Below are positions 23,822-32,796 of a stretch of DNA of 64,000 nucleotides, in pieces. Every line of letters begins with the position of its first letter. The stretch's first letter is position 1. The position numbers and the translations under genes are program-made. The stretch comes from Neofusicoccum parvum (Eukaryota; Ascomycota; Dothideomycetes; Botryosphaeriales; Botryosphaeriaceae), in contig CP087214.1 of the NCBI GenBank assembly GCA_020912385.1, positions 2,170,001 to 2,234,000 of the forward strand, written 5' to 3'. The notes under the pieces are model-generated. The model saw only the letters and a program-made list of their open reading frames with translations, was not told where the DNA came from and searched no databases.

Positions 23822-24541
23822 ATAGGTAAGTTGTCTTACTCTTTTATGTATCTAACCGACCTAAGTTTCACGACGGTATGGCATAGTCAGTGCCAGTGCA
23901 CATATTTTGGAGAGGCGACTTAGAAGAATAGATCGAAGAAGTACTGGAGACGGCCTTGTTCATTCACCACGCAACTATCTGGCTCAACATGGACCCATTG
24001 CTTTCAGACTCACAACACAATAAGTCCAGACTGATGATTGATTGTTGCGATTCTCAAAATTCGATATGTGAGCTTTTCGGTTGATGAGATTGCCTAGCAT
24101 AAGCCTCAATTGATTTTGCAACAACCACTCAGGGCTGTCAAATAACTGTTTCTTACAACTAGTCTTTTTTCTGATGAGGAAAAGTAACATATTTTACCGA
24201 CCACCCCATTCTCGACTCTTCATTTCCATTCGTTCCTTTAATTTTTCCATTTGCTGCTTAGCATTTCTATATTGCTCATCGCAGATAGTGATGACTGCAA
24301 ACTTCTGATACCGCCAGAGCCGGAATCCGCTGCCTTGATTTTTCAATATCAGATCGAGAGCCTGAAAGCTGTAGTTTGCAACAATGAACAACTGACGTTA
24401 ACTCTAGGGTTTTCTAAACAATCGACCAAGCTAACGCACTCTATTTTATCATCTAGATCTACCGTTCATTAAAACGTGAACATTACTCATATTTACAGGT
24501 TTACGAGTCACTGCCGTCTCGAGTGTCTTCTACATTTTCTC
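23822..24541. other. Convergent intergenic region, AT-richer
   Basis: Between the F-box and MFS 3' ends. No coding potential or repeat is visible. Confidence 0.4.
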
Positions 24542-26426
24542 TCAAGCAGCACAGCCCACACTCTCCGCTGCTTTCGCATTAAGCCTCTTCCAACTGCTAG
24601 CCAAGCTAACGAGCAAGCCAACTCCCGTAGCCGCTGTCGCAATTGCCAGCGCGACTTTGATGCCTGCCATATACGCCGCCACGATACCAGGGATCTCGTC
24701 TTCTGCAAACACAGCCCTGATCTGTGTCGCGCCCGTAGCGACAACAAAGTCCGGATCGACGCCAGGCGCGGTGCTGGGCAGAGTGGCGATTAGCTTGTTG
24801 ACGAAGGCGGACTGCGCAGCAGAGACGAATAAGGTGCCACCAAGGTTCATGAAAAAGATGACGAAAGCCGTAACGGACGAGATGTCCTCTGGTTCTACGT
24901 GGCTCTGGGCGACGACGATGGGAACCTGGAAGGCAATTCCCCACCCCACGCCGCCGAGGATCTGGTAGCCGATCCACTTGCCGTCGCTGGTTTCGACGTC
25001 TAGCGTGTACAGCAGGCCAGTTGCTATGAGGGCAATGACCGCGCCGGCGACTTTGATTGGGGCAGTGAGGCCGGTCTTGGTTATGAAAATGCCGGAGAGG
25101 ACCATGGAGGTTGAGACGGCGATGATCAGAGGGAGATTGTAGACACCAGACATGGTTGGGCTAGCGTTGTCGACGCTCTGGAAATAAATCGGAAGGAAGT
25201 AGATGACCAGGAAATACGGGCCGCCGAAGAAAAGGGCGTAGAGGCAACTGACCCAGACCGGCCGCTGTCGAAACAACCGCGGCACCACCATGGCGCGCTC
25301 GCCCTGGAAGCGCTCCCACACGACAAAGACGAGCGCAATCGCAACACAGCCGACGAGCAGCCCGACCACGGTGCCGCTCGACCACGCCATGGACTGCCCG
25401 CCGTACTCCATGGCGAGAATGAACATCACCAGCGCGCCCATGACCAGCACAGTGCCACCAAAGTCCATCTGCAGCGCCTTCTCCCGCCAGCCCGCGCGGA
25501 CGGACCTCGCGGCCGCCGGCGCGCGGAAGAACAGCAGCACGACGAGGGCGGCCAGGCCGCCGGCCGGCAGGTTGACGTAGAAGCACCAGCGCCACGAGAC
25601 GCGATCGGCGAAGGCGCCGCCGACCAGCGGCCCGGCCACGGCCGCCACGCCGTACGCCACGCCCACCACCCCGATGTACGTCGCCCGCCGCGCCGGCGCC
25701 GCCACGAACGCGACCACCGTGTACGCCCCCGTGCCCATGCCCGCCGCCCCCAGCCCTGTCACCGCCCGCCCGACGATCAGCGCGACAGTGTTGGGCGCTG
25801 CTCCGCAGAGCAGGCTGCCGATCTCGAAGATGAGGATTGAGGCTAGGAAGGTCGGCTTCAGCGCGAAGTAGCGGTACGCTTTGCCCCAGGTCGACTGGAA
25901 GCCGCCGTTGGCGAGGAAGAAGGCGCTGCCGTACCAGGAGACGGCCGAGAGGCCGTGGAACTCGTCGGTGATTTTGGGGATGGCGGTGGCGACGATGGTC
26001 TGGCGGGGATGGGTTAGCGGCGGGTGGTGGGGGGTGCGGCGGGCACGAACCATGTCGAGGGAGGCGAGGAAGATGGCGAGGACGATGGCGAGGACGATGG
26101 TGAAGAGCCTGATGCCGGTGGGGTATTCGGTCGCGTCTTCGTCGTCGGCGCTGAGGCTGGCCGGGGCGGTTTTTTCTTGCTGGTCGTTGTCTTGTGCGGG
26201 CCTCTCCTTGTCGAGGGTTGAGCTGTCCATGCTGCTGCTGTCTGGTTGCTCTTTGCCGGGCAGACTGTCGTTTGATGGTATCATTGGAAGTGTTGGTGTG
26301 TTGGTCTGGTGCGGAACGTCGTAGTTTCCTGATCGAGTTAGCGTGAATCAATGGTCCGGTCGCCTTCGCACCAGCAAGGCTTGCGCACTCACCTAGCATG
26401 CGCGGTATTTCCATACTGCTGCTCAT
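24542..26426 (-). CDS. MFS drug-efflux transporter, DHA14-like
   Basis: Plasma-membrane drug:H+ antiporter type, about 14 hydrophobic segments. Best model: exons 26426-26393, 26328-26051 and 25999-24542, total 589 aa. The first intron (26392-26329) is supported by a good donor and acceptor and by frame continuity from MSSSMEIPRML; if it is only a leader, translation starts at 26284. The second intron, 26050-26000, is 51 nt, has no stop in frame and contains GCTAAC, so a reader could wrongly keep it; removing it yields FLASLDMTIVATAIPKITDE, the expected TM1 signature. Antiporter motif C is seen around VGRAVTGLGAAGMGTGAYTV. The 3' LTR of a chromovirus lies 124 bp upstream in the same transcriptional direction. 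Confidence 0.9.
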
Positions 26427-26544
26427 TGCTCTGCTTGCCTGCGTATGTCTGGCCCGAATTGAATGGCGTGGTCGGAAGTGTTTTATGGAACAGAGGCGTG
26501 CTGCGGGAACTAACCGCATTCAGTACAAGGCGGAATGAATCATC

Positions 26545-26549
26545 GTGAA
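26545..26549. repeat. Target-site duplication GTGAA, left
   Basis: GTGAA directly flanks the left LTR and recurs at 32792-32796 after the right LTR; 5 bp is the length expected for Ty3/gypsy integrase. Confidence 0.93.
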
Positions 26550-26898
26550 TGTCACGACTCAAGAAGAACAAGTCAGATTCTCGAAATTGACTAAAGTTTC
26601 TAAGCTAGAGAAAAGAAAGAGAAAGGAAAAAAGAATAAAGAAGAGAAGAGGAGGACTTATATATCCAGACAGTTAAATAGCCGGTCTTAGGCTTCCCTCT
26701 CTAGTGCGTTTTTGCTAAGCGTTTGCTCTTAGCAAACCCCGTGTCTTAGACATCTTTGTCTTAGAAAAGTGCCTTAGCCCGATTAGGCTTAGTTTTCTAC
26801 AGGTCCTTCTGCCCGTTTCCATCGACCTGCCGAAGGTCTCGGCGCCGGCACTCCCTTCTTACCTAGAGAAAGAGAAGTTGACGGTCTGAATCGTCACA
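26550..26898 (-). repeat. 3' LTR
   Basis: 349 bp, TGTGACGA..TCGTGACA on the element strand. Contains a TATA-like GATATATAAG at 26665-26656 and the AGCTTAGAAA sequence at 26606-26597 that pairs with the primer site. It lies between the element body and the MFS efflux gene. Confidence 0.96.
26597..26665 (-). promoter_or_regulatory. LTR core promoter facing the MFS gene
   Basis: The element-strand order is TATATAAG, a pyrimidine-rich run, then AGCTTAGAAA about 50 nt downstream. By analogy with self-primed Tf1-type elements the transcript start would be at or near AGCTTAG. Reading continues off the LTR towards the transporter ATG at 26426. Confidence 0.6.
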
Positions 26899-26912
26899 TT
26901 ACCTCCCCTCTT
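26899..26912 (-). other. Polypurine tract
   Basis: AAGAGGGGAGGTAA on the element strand abuts the 3' LTR, the position and composition of a plus-strand primer. Confidence 0.88.
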
Positions 26913-26936
26913 AAGCGAGAGCTTCTGGCGATGTCC

Positions 26937-29900
26937 TCACTCGACAGCCTCGTTGTTTTCCTGGATCCACCGTTGAAGTTCCTTCGGTGGTCCTGGTTTC
27001 GCCGGGTAGGAGTCGTGGAATTCCTTGAGTTTTCCTACCGCGTGGTTGAAGTTGGCTGCGGGATACCATTGGAGGTCAGGTGGCCAGTCCGCCCACTGGA
27101 CTCTATACTGGAGTTTCTTTCCTTTACCAGTAAAGCGTGAGTCAAGAATGGACTCCACTACGTACTCCTCCTTGTTGTCCACCTGCACCGCAGGCTGTGG
27201 CTCTGGTATTTGGCCGGGGAGAGGGTTGCCATCGTCCCTTGTAAGCTTGTTTGGATGGAAAACGTTGGCGCGATTGGTGCCTGGGGGTAGCTGGAGACGA
27301 TAAGCGGTTCCCACCTTCTCGATAATGGGATATGGTCCAATCCGCGTCCATCCTAGCTTCCGTGAGGGTCGGTCCAAATCCATGTCCTTGGTAGAGATAA
27401 ACACCTTGTCTCCCACCTCGTAGGACACATCCTTCCTGTGACGGTTGGCGAACTCTACTTGCTTCTCCTGGGATTGCTGCAGGTGGAATTTTGTGAATTC
27501 CCAGACCTTCTGCATCTTATCTGCCATCTCGTTGGCTCTTTCTCTGCTCCAGGTGGCCGCGGCGGTAGGGGCCGGAGGCGTAGGTGTCCAGTCGAAGGAT
27601 AGACGGGGTTCGTATCCATAGACCACGAAGAAGGGGCTCACTGTAGACGAGGCGGAGATGTTTCCATTAGCGGCGTATTCTGCGGAGGCAAGCCAGTCTA
27701 CCCAATCGTCTTGGTAGTAGCTGACGTAATGACGGAGGTAGATTTCCATTTCCTTGTTGGCGTTTTCCGTCTGTCCGTCTGTCTCCGGGTGGTAGGCTGT
27801 TGAGAGGCGGTGATCAATCTGTAGGAGCTTACAGAGTCCCTGCCAGAATTCGCTAATGAACTGAGGTCCTCGATCTGAGATGATAGTGTCCGGTAGGCCA
27901 TGATACTTCCAGATATTGTCTCTGAAGATCTGCGCCATTTGACTCGCGGTGGTGGTATCGTGACAGGGAATAAAGTGCCGCATTTTTGAGAACCGGTCCA
28001 CCACTACTAGGACGGCGGTGAATCCTCTGCAGTTTGGCAACTTGGTGACAAAGTCACAGGATAGGTGCTTCCAGGGCTGGTCCCCGATGGGGAGCGGCTT
28101 AAGCAGGCCGTTATAGGATTCCGTTTTGTATTTGGCCCTCTTACAGGAGTGGCAGTTCTGTACGTACCGCTTCACTGCCTTTTTCATACCATTCCAGTAG
28201 TACCTCTCTTTTAAGAGCTCCCAGGTGCGCTGGATGCCTGGATGTCCCGTTGCTGGGGGTCGATGAGCAGCCTGGATAAGCCTCAGCCTAATGCGGTCGT
28301 TCTGGGGCACTACGAGGCGGTTCTCTTGGAAGATAAGTAGGCCGTCGCGGACTGAGTATTCAGGGTGCTTGCTAACGTCCTGACGGATAGCTGTTAAGGC
28401 GTCATCCGCCCGGTTGGCGGTCCGTAGCTCCGTGGGGAGGTCTGGGTCTTCGAGTGGCTCGAGGGGAGCGAGGGTAAAGCTTCCTGGGGGGAGAGCTGTA
28501 CGGTTCATAGAGGTAAGGCGAGAGTCGGATTCGTTAGCCGGTAGGTCCTGTTCCCGACGGGAGAGAGCATCGGCCCTCTCGTTCTTCTTTCCCGCGATAG
28601 GGACAATCTTAAAGTCGTACTCCGCGAGTTCCTCCGCCCATCGGATCTGGCGGCGCGAGAGTTGCTTATTGGTCATGAACGTTCTTAGGGTCTCGTGATC
28701 AGTGAACACCTGGATCGGCTCCTGGGCGCTCCGGCACTCGGGGCTCCACTCTTGAAAGGCGCGGACGATAGCAAAGAGTTCCTTATCGTAAATGGTATAA
28801 TTGCATTCCGTATCAGAGAGCTTCTTGGAGAAGTAGGCAACTGGATGAAGCTTTCCCTCCTCATCCTTCTGTGAGAGAACTCCCCCACTAACGTAGTCAG
28901 AAGAGTCTACTTCGAGGAAGATGGGCTTCGCCGGGTCGAAATGTCGAAGTACTGGGTCTGAGCGGACGGCGTCCTTTAGTGCTTGGAAGGCGGCCTCACA
29001 CTTCGGTGTCCAGGCCCACGCCACCTTGTTCTTGGTCAGGTCGGTGAGTGGTTTTGCAATCCTCGAGTAGTTCTTGATAAACCGGCGGTAGTAGTTGCAG
29101 AGGCCTAGGAATGAGCGTACTCCTCGGAGAGAGATTGGGGCTTTCCATTCCAGGATGGCTGCAACCTTCTGGGGGTCCATCCGGATTCCGTCTCGCCCAA
29201 CGATGAGGCCAAGGAAGCGAGTCTCGGTAACCTCAAATTCGCATTTCTTAATGTCCGCTTGAAGGCCTGCTTCTCTGAGTTTCTTGAGGACCAGTCGTAC
29301 CTGTTCTCTATGCTCTTTTCTCGTCTTACTGTAGACCAGAATGTCGTCCATGAACACTGAGCAGAAGTCGTCCAATCCGGCCATCATAACCTCGTTCATG
29401 TACTGCTGGAAGGTGGCAGGTCCATTGCACAATCCAAAGGGTAGGACGTTGTAGCGGTATGATCCGTAGCGCGTCCGGAAGGTTGTAAGGTCCTTGGAGT
29501 CTTCATGCATCCGGATCCTATGGAATGCCTGTCTGACATCAATCTTGGAGAAGTAACGCGCCCCAGTAAGCCGGGCTAGCGTCTCGTCAATCAGTGGGAG
29601 CGGGTATTTGTTTTTCTTTGTGGCGGCGTTGAGGCGTCGGTAGTCCACACAGAAACGGAATCCCCCATTAGCCTTTCTTGCCATGAGGATGGGTGAACCG
29701 AACGGTGCCCTGCTCGCTTCAATAAACCCCTTTCCTAGGTTCTCCTCAATGTAGTCCTTTGCAGCCGCGAGCTCGTCAGCGGACATGCGGTATAGAGGCG
29801 GCGTGCGTAGCTCCGGGTCCTGGTTGAGCTCAATCTTATGGTCACAAGGCCTTGATGGGGGGAGCTCGTCTGATCTCTGCTTGGAGAAGTTCTCTGCCAG

Positions 29901-30761
29901 GTCCTGCAGCCATTCAGGTAACTGAGGGGTGAGTTCCTTTAGCTCTTCAGGCAGCTGCTGTTGAAAGGCGTTGATCCTAGCCTGCTCCTCCTCTTCGAGT
30001 AGCTCCCAGAGGCGGAGGTGGTACACTTCAGTGCCCTCTTGCTTCAGTGAACGCAGGAATCCTTCTGCAGTCACAAGCTGCATATCCCGCCTTGGTACTT
30101 TCTTCCTAGGCGGAGGAGGTCCTTCCTCCTCGTTCCTAGCTAGTTCCTTTCTCATTTCCTTTAGGGATTCCTTCATGTCCGCTTGGAAGGAGTTTCTAGT
30201 AATGATTCCCTGGGGTCGCCATGGTTCTACCTTGGGAGGCGTCGTTGGATTAAGCTTTCTTGGCTCCGCCGCGGCGGGCCTACCGGGGTGCGTGCAGAAG
30301 TTCGGCTTGAACGCGACTGAGTTGCTGTTTGCGTCTGGCAACGCGCCATGGGCCTGCAACCAGCCCTTTCCTAGCAGCATGTCGTGGTTCCCAAGGTCCA
30401 TGATGAGCAAGGGAGAGGTGGCTTCCCAGTGATTCTTGACCTGGAGGTGTGGGCAGATCTTATGGGTGATGGGCTTTCCGCTTCGCCCGTCCGCAACGGT
30501 GTAAGGGATCGGCTTGGAGAGGGGAATAGGTATAATTCCAAGCTCTTCTATTATCTGGTGCGCGAGGCTCCTGCTCACGGTGGCGTATACAAGTGCTCCA
30601 GTATCAACCATTGCATCAACCTGTATTTTCTTTCCTTGACCAGATAATGTACAGTGTGCAATAATGGGTTCTGGGTTGGGGTGCCAAAGGGAAGTCACCT
30701 GTACTTCCGTGAACAAAGCCTGTTCCTTACTCCTAGGCGCGTCTTTGCCAGGAGTTACTCT
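26937..30761 (-). CDS. pol: Chromovirus pol: PR-RT-RH-IN-chromodomain
   Basis: About 1,274 aa, read in the -1 frame relative to gag and without its own ATG near the start, so it is most likely made as a gag-pol fusion. Protease motif VDTG (AMVDTGALV). RT with KIDVRQAFHRIRM, LPFGLCNGPATFQ and the FMDD catalytic box. RNase H with EVDSSDYVSGGVLSQ and a DHETL motif. Integrase with a HHCC zinc region ending CHSCKRAKY, then Asp (CDFVTKLP), Asp (ISDRGPQF) and Glu (GQTENANKE). The C-terminal chromodomain has YVVESILDSR and YRVQWADWPPDLQWYP. No stop or frameshift interrupts it. Confidence 0.96.
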   Translation of the reverse strand, partial: RVTPGKDAPRSKEQALFTEVQVTSLWHPNPEPIIAHCTLSGQGKKIQVDAMVDTGALVYATVSRSLAHQIIEELGIIPIPLSKPIPYTVADGRSGKPITHKICPHLQVKNHWEATSPLLIMDLGNHDMLLGKGWLQAHGALPDANSNSVAFKPNFCTHPGRPAAAEPRKLNPTTPPKVEPWRPQGIITRNSFQADMKESLKEMRKELARNEEEGPPPPRKKVPRRDMQLVTAEGFLRSLKQEGTEVYHLRLWELLEEEEQARINAFQQQLPEELKELTPQLPEWLQDLAENFSKQRSDELPPSRPCDHKIELNQDPELRTPPLYRMSADELAAAKDYIEENLGKGFIEASRAPFGSPILMARKANGGFRFCVDYRRLNAATKKNKYPLPLIDETLARLTGARYFSKIDVRQAFHRIRMHEDSKDLTTFRTRYGSYRYNVLPFGLCNGPATFQQYMNEVMMAGLDDFCSVFMDDILVYSKTRKEHREQVRLVLKKLREAGLQADIKKCEFEVTETRFLGLIVGRDGIRMDPQKVAAILEWKAPISLRGVRSFLGLCNYYRRFIKNYSRIAKPLTDLTKNKVAWAWTPKCEAAFQALKDAVRSDPVLRHFDPAKPIFLEVDSSDYVSGGVLSQKDEEGKLHPVAYFSKKLSDTECNYTIYDKELFAIVRAFQEWSPECRSAQEPIQVFTDHETLRTFMTNKQLSRRQIRWAEELAEYDFKIVPIAGKKNERADALSRREQDLPANESDSRLTSMNRTALPPGSFTLAPLEPLEDPDLPTELRTANRADDALTAIRQDVSKHPEYSVRDGLLIFQENRLVVPQNDRIRLRLIQAAHRPPATGHPGIQRTWELLKERYYWNGMKKAVKRYVQNCHSCKRAKYKTESYNGLLKPLPIGDQPWKHLSCDFVTKLPNCRGFTAVLVVVDRFSKMRHFIPCHDTTTASQMAQIFRDNIWKYHGLPDTIISDRGPQFISEFWQGLCKLLQIDHRLSTAYHPETDGQTENANKEMEIYLRHYVSYYQDDWVDWLASAEYAANGNISASSTVSPFFVVYGYEPRLSFDWTPTPPAPTAAATWSRERANEMADKMQKVWEFTKFHLQQSQEKQVEFANRHRKDVSYEVGDKVFISTKDMDLDRPSRKLGWTRIGPYPIIEKVGTAYRLQLPPGTNRANVFHPNKLTRDDGNPLPGQIPEPQPAVQVDNKEEYVVESILDSRFTGKGKKLQYRVQWADWPPDLQWYPAANFNHAVGKLKEFHDSYPAKPGPPKELQRWIQENNEAVE

Positions 30762-30767
30762 TTTCCC
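30729..30767 (-). promoter_or_regulatory. Programmed -1 ribosomal frameshift signal
   Basis: On the element strand the gag frame reads TCG GGA AAA GAG TAA. The heptamer GGGAAAA (30767-30761) fits X XXY YYZ exactly in the gag frame. A 5-nt spacer GAGTA is followed by a hairpin: ACTCCT+GGC (30755-30747) pairs with GCC+AGGAGT (30738-30736 and 30734-30729), with one bulged T and an 8-nt loop. Slipping back one base enters the pol frame directly and bypasses the gag stop. Confidence 0.85.
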
Positions 30768-32161
30768 GAGTCTTCAGCTGATCCAGAGTCCGGCTCAGCA
30801 TTGGCGATAGTAACCGCCTTGGCAGGGCAGACGTTAGCCATATGTCCCTTCTGATGACAGTGGAAGCAGCGGCCTTCCTTGCGGTGAGAATCCCGCTCCT
30901 CAGCCGTCAGTGACTTCTTCTGTTCCTGCCCAGAGGTGGTATGCTCCACCGTTGGCTTGGTATTCTTTAGGAGCTTATTAGCGCGCTCCTTCTTCTTCTC
31001 TGCCGCCTTAACATCGTTCTGGAGTTCCCTGTCCAGCGTACGGGCACGAGCCGTTAGATCCTGGAAGCTGAAGTTCAGGGAGTCCTTAACGGGCGCCAGT
31101 CCATGGCGAAGTCCTCCTGAAAGGCGGGTCCACATCTCCTCAAACCACTGGTCCCTTGGAAGCTCGGATTCCGTGGCGAGGGCAATGAACTTAGCGTAGA
31201 AGGAGTTGAAAGGCGTCGTGTTCTGGTAGAAGCGGCGGAATTCCTGGCGCTTGTTCTGGAGGAAGTGGGGGTCGTCAAATACGGAGGTAAGAAGAACAAA
31301 GGCTTCTTCGGCCGTCTGGAAGGCAGCGGGTCCCTCATGAACGTTCGGCCTGATGGTGTCTGAGGCCGTCCCAGTGGTGCGTGAGAAGATGTAGGATATC
31401 TTGGCCCTTTCAGTCTTGTAGTGGTCCGCGTTAACTTCCAGCTTGTTGTACATCTCGGCCTTCCAGTGCCTAAAGGAAGGCTCCTTCTCGGGTTCTCCAG
31501 TAAACTGTGGAGGATCAGATAGCTTCGCGGAACGTCCTCCCTGATGCTGAGATATTAGGGAGCGGACTAGGGTTTCCATAGTTGGCTGACTGTCAGGAAC
31601 GGAGCTCAGCTCGGACTGGTTTCCAGGGGATTGACGTCCTGTGGTGGGCCGGTAGCTGAAAGTGACGTTCGGCTCCCTGAGGCTCTTGTCCTGTCGTCTA
31701 GCGCGCTCTAGTTCAGCCTTGAGGATACCTTGCTCTGTAGTGAGCTCCTTATTCTCCTGGTAGATCTGCGTGCTTCTTTCTTCAAGGTTCTTAAAGTTAC
31801 TAAGAAGCTCGTTGAACTCAACAGCGGCCTCTGTCTTCTTTCCTTGCTCTTGCTGAATATACTGGAGAAGATCTCCTATTAGGTACTTTGTTTTTCCTAG
31901 ATCCTGGAAGAGGATCTCCATTTCTTCCTCATTTTTCAGCACATTGAACAGGGAGATCTTTCCATGCTGGAAGGGGTTCATTGTGAAGTCTTGAATGTCT
32001 CCTCCACCCGGGTGGTTGTGGGGTGTGTACTGGAAGAGCACATCATCTGAGGTTACTGGGGGTGGCTGTTCAATTGCCTCAGGAGCGTCTTGCTCCTTTT
32101 CTTTTCCTTTTAGTTCCTTGGTACGTCTAGCGCCGCGTGCGCTCGATCCAGGAGTCGACAT
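30755..32161 (-). CDS. gag: Chromovirus gag with CCHC zinc knuckle
   Basis: 468 aa, forming the virus-like particle core and binding RNA. Starts at the ATG at 32161 (MSTPGSSARGARRT); the longer open frame upstream has no ATG. A coiled-coil-like acidic/basic stretch around NKELTTEQGILKAELERARR is followed by the retrotransposon gag domain (SFRHWKAEMYNKLEVNADHY onward) and one zinc knuckle CFHCHQKGHMANVC near the C-terminus. It stops at TAA 30757-30755, just after the slippery site. Confidence 0.95.
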   Translation of the reverse strand: MSTPGSSARGARRTKELKGKEKEQDAPEAIEQPPPVTSDDVLFQYTPHNHPGGGDIQDFTMNPFQHGKISLFNVLKNEEEMEILFQDLGKTKYLIGDLLQYIQQEQGKKTEAAVEFNELLSNFKNLEERSTQIYQENKELTTEQGILKAELERARRQDKSLREPNVTFSYRPTTGRQSPGNQSELSSVPDSQPTMETLVRSLISQHQGGRSAKLSDPPQFTGEPEKEPSFRHWKAEMYNKLEVNADHYKTERAKISYIFSRTTGTASDTIRPNVHEGPAAFQTAEEAFVLLTSVFDDPHFLQNKRQEFRRFYQNTTPFNSFYAKFIALATESELPRDQWFEEMWTRLSGGLRHGLAPVKDSLNFSFQDLTARARTLDRELQNDVKAAEKKKERANKLLKNTKPTVEHTTSGQEQKKSLTAEERDSHRKEGRCFHCHQKGHMANVCPAKAVTIANAEPDSGSAEDSGKE

Positions 32162-32442
32162 GGTGGATGGCCCAACGCTCGTTACCAGGGCAAGCCTGCT
32201 GGAAGTTGAACGAAGGGGGGGGTTGATGAGAAGTGGTGAGAAGTGGTGAGAAGTGATGAGAAGTGACCAGGGCAAGCCGGCTGGTCAGTGTAGATACTTA
32301 CCTGATGATCAGAGAGCGGGTCATCTGACTTGGTGGGTAGGTAGGTGAGTGGTGGGGTGACTTCGTCTTCTCGGAAATCAGGGCAAGCCAGCTGATGGTT
32401 GAGTAAGAGTAAGCCGAAGTGATTGGGGAGAGCTTAGAAAAG
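32162..32442 (-). other. Chromovirus 5' leader with repeated motifs
   Basis: Untranslated region between primer site and gag. Three imperfect copies of an 18-bp motif, CAGGGCAAGCC-N-GCTG at the core, lie at 32185-32202, 32267-32284 and 32378-32395. A separate 10-bp tandem, GAGAAGTGGT and variants, is repeated about four times at 32228-32266. Such leader repeats could act in RNA packaging or dimerisation; that is inference. Confidence 0.6.
32431..32440 (-). other. Self-priming primer-binding site
   Basis: On the element strand the sequence starting 2 nt inside the 5' LTR is TTTCTAAGCT. It is perfectly complementary over 10 nt to AGCTTAGAAA inside the LTR, downstream of the TATA-like box. No match to a common tRNA 3' end was recognised. 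This is the arrangement of Tf1/sushi-type elements that prime from their own transcript. Confidence 0.7.
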
Positions 32443-32791
32443 TGTCACGACTCAAGAAGAACAAGTCAGATTCTCGAAATTGACTAAAGTTTCTAAGCTA
32501 GAGAAAAGAAAGAGAAAGGAAAAAAGAATAAAGAAGAGAAGAGGAGGACTTATATATCCAGACAGTTAAATAGCCGGTCTTAGGCTTCCCTCTCTAGTGC
32601 GTTTTTGCTAAGCGTTTGCTCTTAGCAAACCCCGTGTCTTAGACATCTTTGTCTTAGAAAAGTGCCTTAGCCCGATTAGGCTTAGTTTTCTACAGGTCCT
32701 TCTGCCCGTTTCCATCGACCTGCCGAAGGTCTCGGCGCCGGCACTCCCTTCTTACCTAGAGAAAGAGAAGTTGACGGTCTGAATCGTCACA
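32443..32791 (-). repeat. 5' LTR
   Basis: 349 bp, same sequence as the 26550-26898 copy throughout by eye. Confidence 0.96.
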
Positions 32792-32796
32792 GTGAA
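32792..32796. repeat. Target-site duplication GTGAA, right
   Basis: Matches 26545-26549 and confirms the element boundary. Confidence 0.93.

Larger units (their letters stand above)
26550..32791 (-). mobile_element. Complete Ty3/gypsy chromovirus (LTR retrotransposon)
   Basis: 6,242-bp element transcribed on the minus strand: 5' LTR (32443-32791), primer site, leader, gag, pol, polypurine tract, 3' LTR (26550-26898). Both LTRs are 349 bp, begin TGT and end ACA, and read the same throughout by eye. Gag and pol are uninterrupted apart from one -1 frame step. Pol carries protease, RT, RNase H, integrase and a chromodomain in that order, which places it among chromoviruses. The GTGAA duplication shows a simple insertion. 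All parts needed for retrotransposition appear present, so it may be active or only recently silent. Confidence 0.97.
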
